This document shows positions 24,064 to 31,369 of a stretch of DNA of 64,000 nucleotides, one piece after another (position 1 is the first letter of the stretch; every line of letters starts with the position of its first letter). The stretch covers positions 124,001-188,000 of the forward strand of contig CAWGZJ010000009.1 in the NCBI GenBank assembly GCA_963826975.1, given 5' to 3'. The notes under the pieces are model-generated. The model worked only from the letters and a program-made list of their open reading frames with translations, did not search any database and was not told the DNA's origin. This stretch comes from Palsa-883 sp963826975 (GTDB lineage: Bacteria; Pseudomonadota; Alphaproteobacteria; Acetobacterales; Acetobacteraceae). Position numbers and translations under genes: made by a program.

Positions 24064-25371
24064 TCAGGCTCGACCCGGGGATCGCCCCAGCACGCCCCCG
24101 CCGGCGAAGCGTGCGCGGGCCGACAGCGCTTCCTCGATGCGCAGTGCCTCGTTCCATTTCGCCATCCGCTCGCCGCGCGCGAAACTGCCGACCTTGAGCT
24201 GCCCCACCCCCCAGCCAATCGCCAGATGCACGATCGTGGTGTCCTCGGTCTCGCCCGAACGGGCCGAGACGATGCCGGCATAGCCGACCGCCTTCGCCGC
24301 CCGCCACGCCGCGTAGGTCTCGGTCAGCGTGCCGCGCTGGTTCGGCTTGATCAGCACCGTGTTCGCCGCGCCCTGCGCCGCCGCCGCACGGATCCGCGCC
24401 GCCTCGGTCACCAGGAAGTCATCGCCGACGATCTGCACCCGCGCGCCCACCGCCTGCGTGAACGCCCCGAACCCGTCGGCGTCGTCCTCCGACAGCGGGT
24501 CCTCGATCGAGGCGATCGGGAAGCGATCGATCCAGCCGCTCAGCAGGCGGATCATCCCGTCGCTGTCCAGTTCCTTGTCCTCCAGCGCCAGCTTGTATTT
24601 CCCCCCGCGGCCGAACTCCGAGGCGGCAATATCCAGCGCAATGGACACATCCTTGCCTGGCGCGAACCCCGCTCGCTCGATGGCGCGCACCAGCATTTCC
24701 AGCGCCTGCTCGTTGGTCGAGAATTCCGGCCACCAGCCGCCCTCATCGGCGACCCCGGCCAGCGTACCCGCCTCCTTCATCAGCACCCCAGCGGCGCGAT
24801 AGACCTCGGCGGTACGATCCAGCGCCTCGGCAAAGCTGCCGGCGGACGGGCAGACGACCATGAAATCCTGGATGTCCACCCGCCGGCCCGCATGGGCGCC
24901 ACCGCCAAAGATCTGGATCTGCGGCAGTGGCATGGTCACCGAGCTGGCGTCACCCAGATAGCGATACAGCGGCTCACCCGCGGCGGCTGCGGCGGCGTGC
25001 GCGGCGGCCATCGAGACCGCAAGGATCGCATTGGCACCCAGCCGCGATTTGTTCGGCGTGCCATCCAGCTCGATCATCGCCGCGTCCAGCGTCGGCTGGT
25101 CGACCGCGTCCAACCCGATGACCGCGTGGCTGATCTCGCCGTTCACGTGCTCCACCGCCTTGGTCACGTCGTAGCCGCCGAAACTGGCGCCCCCGTCGCG
25201 CAGCTCCAGCGCCTCGAAGCTGCCGGTGGACGCGCCGGCCGGTGCGATGGCGCGGCCAACCGCACCGCACTCCAGCAACACGTCCGCCTCGATCGTCGGG
25301 CGGCCTCGGCTGTCCCAAACCCGCCTTCCGTGCACAAAGGCGATATCGGTATCGGCGTCGATGTCGGTCAT
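24064..25371 (-). CDS. Divergent enolase-family protein in a catabolic operon
   Basis: The 435-residue protein is a full enolase homologue. It keeps the loop AGASTG (S48), H160 in GGGAHAG, the acid E210 in ADEGGWW, Mg2+ ligands D247, E290 and D317, and the base K342 in IKPNQRGTLTE. It differs at the hallmark SHRSGE motif, which reads SARSGE, so the conserved PEP-binding histidine (H373 in yeast) is A370. The FGGGAHAGR loop also departs from the usual NGG-HA-N. It overlaps the upstream APH-type kinase by 4 bases and is followed by a 2-hydroxyacid dehydrogenase, unlike housekeeping eno, which usually sits near pyrG or pdh genes. It may act on a larger 2-phospho-acid than 2-phosphoglycerate. It could also be the only enolase of this organism, but the context argues otherwise. 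Confidence 0.8.
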   Translation of the reverse strand: MTDIDADTDIAFVHGRRVWDSRGRPTIEADVLLECGAVGRAIAPAGASTGSFEALELRDGGASFGGYDVTKAVEHVNGEISHAVIGLDAVDQPTLDAAMIELDGTPNKSRLGANAILAVSMAAAHAAAAAAGEPLYRYLGDASSVTMPLPQIQIFGGGAHAGRRVDIQDFMVVCPSAGSFAEALDRTAEVYRAAGVLMKEAGTLAGVADEGGWWPEFSTNEQALEMLVRAIERAGFAPGKDVSIALDIAASEFGRGGKYKLALEDKELDSDGMIRLLSGWIDRFPIASIEDPLSEDDADGFGAFTQAVGARVQIVGDDFLVTEAARIRAAAAQGAANTVLIKPNQRGTLTETYAAWRAAKAVGYAGIVSARSGETEDTTIVHLAIGWGVGQLKVGSFARGERMAKWNEALRIEEALSARARFAGGGVLGRSPGRA

Positions 25372-26384
25372 GTCGCAAGCTCCCTGGCCCAGGCCTGGCG
25401 GATCACGTCGAGCCTGGCCGGTGGCGCGATCAGCAGCGCACGAGCGACCCGGCGCACCCGGTCCTTGTCCGTATCCGTGGTGATGTACTCGACCGGCGAC
25501 TTGCCATCCACCCGCGCCAGGAACAATCCAGGCAGCAGATGCGCGGCGCGGGCGTCCAGGGCGTCCGCAGCTTCCCAGCGGACGCCCGCGAGGTAGGTGT
25601 CCACCATGGCGTCAAAGCATGTCAGGAAGCCATCCCGCGCGCGGGGCGTCCACAGGCACTTCAACAGCAGGTGATTGAGGCAAAACGCAAGATCGAACGC
25701 CGGATCGCCCCACCATGCGCACTCGGCATCAAGGAACACCGGACCCGCCGGGCCGACCAGGATGTTTTTCGGACTGACATCACCGTGCACGAGGGCACGC
25801 TTGTTGGCCTGGACCGTCGCAACCAGGCCTTCCAGTTGCGGCGCCAGGTCGGGGTGCGCGCGCGCCGTCGCCAGCAGATAGGGTTCCAGCCGAATCGCGT
25901 GGAAGATCGCGTCGGTCGGAAACTCGGCGGCAAGGCCCGGGTCAGCTGCGGTGGCTGCATGGATACGCACCAGTCGATCCGCGACGGAAGCTGCCACGGC
26001 GGGGTCGGCATGGCCGTCGCGCAGTTGGTTCTTCCACAACGTATGATCCGTCGGGGACAGGAACTGCATTGCCAGCGCACCCGATGCCGCATCCTGCCCC
26101 AGCAGCGCCGGCGCCGCCCCGGGCACCGCCGCGTTGGCCCGGCGCATCCAGCGTGCCTCGAACAGGTTGCGGTCGACCGGTGCCTGCCAATCCGCCGCCA
26201 CGCGCAGCCTGGCCAGCGCCCGCTTCACGCAAATCGGCCGGTCCGGCAGGTCAACCCGCCAGATGTCCGATGACACGCCACCGGTCAGCACCTCGCCGCG
26301 CGGTGTGGCACCAGCCGCCAGCAACCCCATGCGCCGCAGCGCGTCCAGGATGTCAGCCGGCGGAATGTCGCGATTGCCTTGCAT
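25368..26384 (-). CDS. Aminoglycoside phosphotransferase-fold small-molecule kinase
   Basis: This 338-residue APH/choline-kinase-fold protein has the Brenner motif HGDVSPKNILV and the metal-binding Asp in FLDAECAWWGDPAFDLAF. The N-lobe lysine is probably in DRPICVKRALARL. It phosphorylates a hydroxyl group of a small metabolite; drug resistance is unlikely given the operon. Start: ATG 26384 (MQGNRDIPPADIL). It is the first gene of the operon and overlaps the enolase-like gene by 4 bases, so kinase and enolase are coupled. The simplest reading is that it makes the phosphorylated acid on which the enolase acts. The gene is divergent from the alpha/beta hydrolase at 26474, with an 89-bp shared promoter region. 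Confidence 0.82.
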   Translation of the reverse strand: MQGNRDIPPADILDALRRMGLLAAGATPRGEVLTGGVSSDIWRVDLPDRPICVKRALARLRVAADWQAPVDRNLFEARWMRRANAAVPGAAPALLGQDAASGALAMQFLSPTDHTLWKNQLRDGHADPAVAASVADRLVRIHAATAADPGLAAEFPTDAIFHAIRLEPYLLATARAHPDLAPQLEGLVATVQANKRALVHGDVSPKNILVGPAGPVFLDAECAWWGDPAFDLAFCLNHLLLKCLWTPRARDGFLTCFDAMVDTYLAGVRWEAADALDARAAHLLPGLFLARVDGKSPVEYITTDTDKDRVRRVARALLIAPPARLDVIRQAWARELAT

Positions 26385-26473
26385 GCGGGTGACTGAACCA
26401 AGCGGCGGCTCTTGGCGCAATCCATCCGCCGGGACCACAATGCGCGACCGACAGCAGCCCGGGAATATCCAGC

Positions 26474-27355
26474 ATGCCGCACGCCACCGCCGACGACGGA
26501 GTTCGCCTCTATTACGAGGAGACCGGTTCCGGCACTCCCGTCATCTTCGTGCACGAATACGCCGGCGATTATCGCAGCTGGGAGGCGCAGATGCGCCACT
26601 TCGGCCAGCGCTATCGCGCCATCACCTACAACGCGCGCGGCTATCCGCCGTCCGACGTGCCGGACGCCGTCAGTGCCTATTCGCAGCACCGTGCCGCGGA
26701 TGACATCGGCGCGGTGCTGGACCATCTCGGCATCGCCAAGGCGCACATCGTCGGTCTGTCGATGGGTGGCTTCGCCACGCTGCATTTCGGCTTCCGCCAT
26801 CCCGGCAAGGCGTTGTCGCTGGTGGTGGCCGGCTGCGGCTATGGCGCCGAGCCGGGCCAGCGCGACCGCTTCCGTGCCGAGGCCGAGACGATCGCCGATT
26901 TCATCCAGTCGAACGGCATGTCCGTCTTTGCCGCGAAATATGCGCTCGGCCCGACCCGCGTGCAGTTCGAGAACAAGGACTCTCGAGGATTCGACGAATT
27001 CCGCCGCATGTTGGCCGAGCACTCTGCGTTGGGTGCGCGCAACACGCAGCTTGGCGTGCAGCGCGAGCGGCCGTCGCTGTACGACCTGATCGAGCCGATG
27101 CAGGCGCTGACCGTGCCGACGCTGGTGTTGACCGGTGACGAGGACTGGCCGTGCCTCGCGCCGGGCATCCTGATGAAGCAGACCATTCCGACCGCGGCCC
27201 TGTCGGTGATGCCGAACTGCGGCCACGCGATCAATCTGGAGGACCCGGACGGGTTCAACCGCATCGTGGGTGATTTTCTGGCCCAGGTGGATGCCGGCCG
27301 ATGGCCGACGCGCGATCCGCGCGCGGTGACCGCGTCGATCACCGGGATGCGGTAA
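26474..27355 (+). CDS. Alpha/beta hydrolase
   Basis: This 293-residue soluble hydrolase is similar in layout to 3-oxoadipate enol-lactonases and esterases. It has the oxyanion-side HG-like motif VIFVHEYAGDYRSW, the nucleophile elbow HIVGLSMGGFATL, the Asp in LVLTGDEDWPC and the His in PNCGHAINLEDP. The usual HG dipeptide of the oxyanion loop is HE here. It is transcribed away from the kinase/enolase operon and may feed it, for instance by opening a lactone or ester. The substrate is unknown. Confidence 0.85.
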   Translation: MPHATADDGVRLYYEETGSGTPVIFVHEYAGDYRSWEAQMRHFGQRYRAITYNARGYPPSDVPDAVSAYSQHRAADDIGAVLDHLGIAKAHIVGLSMGGFATLHFGFRHPGKALSLVVAGCGYGAEPGQRDRFRAEAETIADFIQSNGMSVFAAKYALGPTRVQFENKDSRGFDEFRRMLAEHSALGARNTQLGVQRERPSLYDLIEPMQALTVPTLVLTGDEDWPCLAPGILMKQTIPTAALSVMPNCGHAINLEDPDGFNRIVGDFLAQVDAGRWPTRDPRAVTASITGMR

Positions 27356-27366
27356 CCACCCGAAAC

Positions 27367-28821
27367 ATGCCTGGCCACGTCGACGTCCTGGACCACTTCG
27401 AGGTCAGCGGTTGGAGCGTAGCGGGGCTTCATGCCCACGATCGCGTGGTGATTCTCGCCGACAGCACTGAACTGGCGACGGTGCCTGCCGACCGGGTCCG
27501 GAACGACGTAGCTGAGGTCGGTGTCCGCGAAGGACGCTGCGGGTTCAAGTTTCTGTTTCCGGAAACTCCAGGCATATTCCAGCCAGTCGAGATCGAGGTG
27601 CGTTCGGCCGTCACCGGGCAATTGCTCCCGGACGGCAAGAGAACGTTGCAACCATTGCTCTTCGGCGACGGGCCCTATCGGCACTCGTTGGATCGGCGAT
27701 GCGAGGCTCTGATACCCACGGGAATGCGCCGGCGCGACCACGGCATTACTGTCAGTGCCAGAGCCGTTGCCCCGCCCGAGGCTCAGGTCACGGTCCGTCG
27801 CCTGAGACCCGATGGGCGGATTTCAGAGGCAAGTCCCGCGGAGGTAGACGTCAGGCCCGAGCCGGTCTCCGACCTGCCGGCTGGGTCGCCAATTTTTCGC
27901 AACATCACCTGGCAATTGGATGCGCGGTCGTGTGATGACAGCGACTACGTCCTGTTCCGCATGGTCGACGCCGACAAGGTGTTTGGCGCGGACCGCGCTG
28001 CCGAACAGGAGCCGCCCGACCATACGCAGCCCGACTATACGCAGCCCGACTATACGCAGCCCGACTATACGCAGCCCGACTATACGCAGGCTGTCTGCAC
28101 GGCATGCGTCCCCTTGCGAACCGAGTGGTTCACCTCGCCCGGCGAAGAAGGCGCCATGCGGACGTTCGGCAGCTACGATACTGACCTGCTCATGATAGCT
28201 TCGGCAACGCACGCATATAAAATTGACGTCGTGACGCGCAACCTGTTCGCCGGCCGCCGGGATCTCAGGATCCTCGACTGGGGCATGGGTTTCGGGCGGA
28301 TTGCCATGGCCATCAAGCGCGTTTTCAATCCTGAGGCACATATTTCTGGCTACGACATCGATCGATTTAACGTCGATTGGGCACGGACAAATCTACCAGA
28401 CATCCCAGCCGGCCACTGTGACTTCTACCCGCCATTGCCACTGCCTTCAGACGCCATCGACTTTATATACGGCTTCTCTGTCATGACCCATCTGACCGAG
28501 GCTGCGCAGGAGATATGGCTAAGAGAGCTCAGACGCGTCCTCAAACCGGGCGGTGCGTGCCTGCTGACAACGCGCAGCGACCATCTGCTCCGGGAACAGG
28601 GAGTGCGCACACCAGCGATCCTGCAGCAACTGGCGACGTATGGATTGTCGGATATCAGCCGCGATACCAACCTCGGCCCGAAGCTGGAAAACAAGACCTA
28701 TTATCGAGGCACCATCCAGCTTCGCGAACAGATAGAAAGAACCTGGAGCCGGTACTTTGACATCGTGGCCTATCTTCCCTTCGGCTTTCGGCAAGACGCG
28801 GTCATCATGCGAAAATCGTAG
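27367..28821 (+). CDS. SAM-dependent methyltransferase with N-terminal accessory domain and repeat linker
   Basis: The 484-residue protein has three parts. Residues 1-100 form a beta-rich domain (FEVSGWSVAGLHAHDRVVILAD), and a short segment of this kind also occurs next to surface-glycan enzymes. A linker at about residues 217-241 consists of five PDYTQ repeats, encoded by 15-bp units at 28015-28089. The C-terminal half is a class I methyltransferase with the SAM motif RILDWGMGFGRIAMA, the acidic GYDIDRF and the post-motif LRRVLKPGGACLLTT. It probably methylates a sugar or lipid of the cell surface. Start: ATG 27367. It ends in a hairpin shared with the convergent sulfotransferase gene. AT-richer codons near the 3' end suggest a different origin from the flanking operons. 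Confidence 0.75.
   Translation: MPGHVDVLDHFEVSGWSVAGLHAHDRVVILADSTELATVPADRVRNDVAEVGVREGRCGFKFLFPETPGIFQPVEIEVRSAVTGQLLPDGKRTLQPLLFGDGPYRHSLDRRCEALIPTGMRRRDHGITVSARAVAPPEAQVTVRRLRPDGRISEASPAEVDVRPEPVSDLPAGSPIFRNITWQLDARSCDDSDYVLFRMVDADKVFGADRAAEQEPPDHTQPDYTQPDYTQPDYTQPDYTQAVCTACVPLRTEWFTSPGEEGAMRTFGSYDTDLLMIASATHAYKIDVVTRNLFAGRRDLRILDWGMGFGRIAMAIKRVFNPEAHISGYDIDRFNVDWARTNLPDIPAGHCDFYPPLPLPSDAIDFIYGFSVMTHLTEAAQEIWLRELRRVLKPGGACLLTTRSDHLLREQGVRTPAILQQLATYGLSDISRDTNLGPKLENKTYYRGTIQLREQIERTWSRYFDIVAYLPFGFRQDAVIMRKS
28015..28089. repeat. 15-bp tandem repeat (5 copies) in the methyltransferase gene
   Basis: Five head-to-tail copies of CCCGACTATACGCAG, the first with C for T at position 7, encode PDYTQ repeats in the linker between the two domains. 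The copies are otherwise identical, so the array is young and probably variable in number. Confidence 0.95.
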
Positions 28822-28852
28822 CCCGCATTGGAAGTATGGGAAATGCGGGCTA
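28819..28852. terminator. Bidirectional hairpin containing both stop codons of convergent genes
   Basis: TAGCCCGCATT (28819-28829) pairs perfectly with AATGCGGGCTA (28842-28852) around a 12-base loop. The outermost TAG on each strand is the stop codon of the gene on that strand, so one 34-base palindrome ends the methyltransferase and the sulfotransferase-like gene. Confidence 0.85.
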
Positions 28853-29581
28853 ACCAAGCACCAATTCGGCTTGGTAACCGAAAGCGTTCATCCAATCCCC
28901 CAGGCGCAACTCGACCATGGCCGCCTGAGGCTGACTGAGCGTGTGACGCCAACGGCCGACCTCGCCCGTACGATTGGCGTGATGGTTATGCCATTGTGTA
29001 ACCGTATCGACGAGATTACCGGGACTGGGTCGCACTGCCGTCGGCAGTTGGTCGAGCTGCTCGATAAAAGCCTCGATCTCAGGGCGCCGAGACACCGCGA
29101 AGATGTGCGCACGGTCCGAGGCCGCCAGCACGCCGCCAAAGCCTGTGGCAATCAGGTCAAGCGTCGCCGGATCGTCAATAAAGCCTGCTTCGTAGCGCAG
29201 CACGCAGGCACGCGGATGCGCGGCGAAGCGGGCGCAGAACCGGGCATCCTGCTCCACGTCGCGTAGTGCGGCGTCGAACGCCAGGCCGTGATACTGCACC
29301 AGCGACGCGACGCAATCGCGCGGATCGCGGATCGAGACCCAAACCGCCTGGGCATGTTCGCTGAGTTCCGCGGCGGCGGCTTCATCGGTTTCGTGCGATT
29401 TGACGATCATCAGTCGCTGATTGTCGTCAAGTGCGGGGTCGCCAAGCGGCGGAAGTTCGGCGTGGCTGACGATGTACGATCCCAGAATCGATCGGTCCGG
29501 AGCCAGCGCCAGGGCCACGTTCCGCACTGCGTTGAACACCCAGGTGGAACCGCTACCGCGAATGCCCAGACACCAATGCAT
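28850..29581 (-). CDS. Sulfotransferase-like P-loop protein
   Basis: The 243-residue protein has a PAPS-type phosphosulfate-binding loop LGIRGSGSTWVFNAVRN at the N-terminus and the 3'-phosphate-binding segment VWVSIRDPRDCVASLVQYHG in the middle. Both are typical of bacterial sulfotransferase-family proteins that modify surface glycans or other hydroxyl groups. Start: ATG 29581. It converges on the methyltransferase, and a second sulfotransferase-like gene lies at 31370-32416, so the neighbourhood points to decoration of an exopolysaccharide. Whether it truly transfers sulfate is inferred. Confidence 0.72.
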   Translation of the reverse strand: MHWCLGIRGSGSTWVFNAVRNVALALAPDRSILGSYIVSHAELPPLGDPALDDNQRLMIVKSHETDEAAAAELSEHAQAVWVSIRDPRDCVASLVQYHGLAFDAALRDVEQDARFCARFAAHPRACVLRYEAGFIDDPATLDLIATGFGGVLAASDRAHIFAVSRRPEIEAFIEQLDQLPTAVRPSPGNLVDTVTQWHNHHANRTGEVGRWRHTLSQPQAAMVELRLGDWMNAFGYQAELVLG

Positions 29582-29916
29582 GATGGCTCACCGTTTGCGC
29601 GCAACGACGTATTCGCCGAATGTCCCGAGATGCGTCGGAAGCTCCTGCGCCGACTTGTGGTTTCGCTTCGACGTGGGATTCCCCTCCGGGAGAGGCCTGT
29701 TCGGCGCACCTCAGCCAAGTTAGCCGGCGAGACATGCGCTGTGCAACAATCGGCGCGGCGTCGCGAGGCTGATGCAAGCTGCTCGGTGCGGCCAGCGTGA
29801 CGCGAGCCGCGAGACATTCGCTCAGCGCTCCGGTCTCCATGCTTTTGGTTTTGCGGCTGGATATCCCGGAAAAGTGATCTCACCCGGCTGGAATAGCAAA
29901 GGCTCACGCACCGCTT

Positions 29917-29936
29917 TGTCGGCAGACTTTACAGGT
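29917..29936 (+). promoter_or_regulatory. TGTCGGCA-ACTTTACAGGT box, distal copy
   Basis: TGTCGGCAGACTTTACAGGT differs by one base from the copy at 30161-30180, which stands 60 bases before the sigma-54 promoter. It is a candidate binding site for the enhancer-binding activator. No promoter of similar quality follows this copy. Confidence 0.6.
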
Positions 29937-30160
29937 GCGGCGCACGACCGATGCGGCGCACGATAGCCACGCTCACGGCGTCCCGGCCATGGCTTCGGTC
30001 GGCGAGCGTTGCAGCCCCGCCCGATGGGGCATCTGAGGAACTGAGCAACACGTTGATATGTAAGGCGCTCTATCAGCAGTATAACGTTCATTTAGCGCGG
30101 TGTCAGGAGGCAAGAAAACGATCCTACCTTGAGGGAGCGGGTCGGCGCAGGAATCGGCCT

Positions 30161-30180
30161 TGTCGGCAAACTTTACAGGT
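30161..30180 (+). promoter_or_regulatory. TGTCGGCA-ACTTTACAGGT box, promoter-proximal copy
   Basis: TGTCGGCAAACTTTACAGGT lies 60 bases upstream of the -24 element of the sigma-54 promoter, a normal position for an enhancer-type activator site. Many PEP-CTERM genes are reported to be under RpoN and the two-component regulator PrsK/PrsR. I infer this is the regulator's site; the regulator is not encoded in the window. Confidence 0.65.
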
Positions 30181-30239
30181 CCATCGGCAGGGCATTTCAA
30201 GAATTCGCCAAGACATTGATATTATGCATAATTCTCGAA

Positions 30240-30256
30240 TGGCATGTCGCTTGCGT
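30240..30256 (+). promoter_or_regulatory. Sigma-54 (RpoN) promoter of the PEP-CTERM gene
   Basis: TGGCATGTCGCTTGCGT matches the -24/-12 consensus TGGCAC-N5-TTGCW, with GG (30241-30242) and GC (30253-30254) exactly 10 bases apart. It predicts transcription from about 30266 and a 35-base leader before ATG 30301. Confidence 0.75.
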
Positions 30257-30300
30257 ATCCCATCGCGAATTGCTGTGCACTGACCCGAGGGATTGATCGA

Positions 30301-31140
30301 TGACAACCCGCCCCCTGCTGCTTGGTACTGTCGCTATCGGTGTGCTGATCGGACTCGCCGCGACGTCGGCAAACGCCGCGCCGCCAGTGATTTACGACAC
30401 GCTCGGTGCTGCCGCCGGCGGCAACCCGCAGTCGACGCAAATCGCCAATCCCAACACGCCGCCGCGCGACCTGCCGCGAGGCGGTCCGATCGCGTTCGAG
30501 TTCAATTCGGGCACCGCGACGACCCTCGGTACAGTGGAACTGCAGTTGAATGCCCTCAAGCCCTCGGACGGCGGCACCCTGAACGTCTATCTTGTCCCGA
30601 ACAACGCCGGCAGCCCGAGCTTCACCGGAACCGGTAGCACCCTGGCCTTCAGTGGGGCGACCCTCCTTGGCTCGATCTCCGATTCCCAAGACCCACTCGC
30701 CGCGACCTCAGCGAACCAGGGTGCAACCTTAACCCTGAACCTGGCCACGGTCGCAACTCTCACCGCGGACACAGAGTATTGGATCGGCCTGACGGACACC
30801 GTTGGCAGCGGTACCGACGCGAGCGCCGACTTCGTGTTCGATCTTACGGCTTACACCGGGGGGACCGGCACACTTGGCCAGAACGACTTCTTTCAGGCGG
30901 CGGTTACCTGCCCGGGAAGCGGCCTTGTGATCTGTGGAACCCCCGGGGCGCCAACGACTTACGCGGTGGGTGCCGGGTCGTCCGGCAAGGACGTCTTCGA
31001 AGCGGAACTCTTCGCTAGCGTGCCGGAACCCGCCAGCCTTGCGATCCTGGGCGTCGGGTTGGCTGGCATGGGCATGATACGCCGCCGCCGGGCAACCCGG
31101 CTCAGCGGGTCGCCCGACACCAAAGGTGCTGACGCCTGAT
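30301..31140 (+). CDS. PEP-CTERM sorting-domain protein
   Basis: This exported 279-residue protein is predicted to be processed by an exosortase at the inner membrane. A signal peptide spans about residues 1-26 (GVLIGLAATSANA). The mature body is a low-complexity, beta-rich domain high in T, G and A with one cysteine pair (VTCPGSGLVICG). Near the C-terminus is the sorting signal VPEPASLAILGVGLAGMGMI followed by RRRR, starting at residue 241. Unusually about 15 residues continue after the arginine cluster, where most PEP-CTERM proteins end. The gene is monocistronic: a sigma-54 promoter lies before it and a strong terminator after it. No exosortase is nearby, as is common. Such proteins are tied to exopolysaccharide and floc formation. 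Confidence 0.88.
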
Positions 31141-31219
31141 TTCCAACTCCCGGACCCACCTACTGGCTTGGCGGGTGCAACAGCTCCGGACATAGCCGAC
31201 ACAAGTAAGGATACCGCGA

Positions 31220-31257
31220 ACACGCCCCGGTCAATACGACCGGGGCGTGTGTCGTTT
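31220..31257 (+). terminator. Rho-independent terminator after the PEP-CTERM gene
   Basis: ACACGCCCCGGTC (31220-31232) pairs perfectly with GACCGGGGCGTGT (31238-31250) around AATAC, followed by GTCGTTTT. This gives the gene a clean end about 80 bases after its stop. Confidence 0.9.
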
Positions 31258-31369
31258 TGACGCCGGCTTCTGGGTCTTGAGACGTCATCCCAGGCGCCCG
31301 AATGATCAACTCTTCGGTGCTAGCCCCGTCATGCCGGCCCCCGGGGTCAATGCTTCCGCCACTTTGGTA

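Larger units (their letters stand above)
29582..30300. other. 719-bp regulatory space upstream of the PEP-CTERM gene
   Basis: No convincing gene is present; a small open frame at 29951-30283 has no family resemblance and poor coding character. The space holds two copies of a 20-base box (29917 and 30161) and a sigma-54-type promoter just upstream of the PEP-CTERM gene, each listed separately. Confidence 0.6.

Noticed and set aside
24064..25371. Calling the enolase-like gene the housekeeping eno
   Set aside because: Its operon partners and the missing histidine argue against this, though it cannot be excluded without the rest of the genome, so no gene symbol was given.
25368..26384. Aminoglycoside resistance gene
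   Set aside because: The APH fold is shared by many metabolic kinases, and this one is coupled to an enolase-like gene and a dehydrogenase, which points to metabolism.
29951..30283. A 110-codon open frame upstream of the PEP-CTERM gene
   Set aside because: It has no family resemblance and overlaps the regulatory box and sigma-54 promoter, so it is taken as non-coding.
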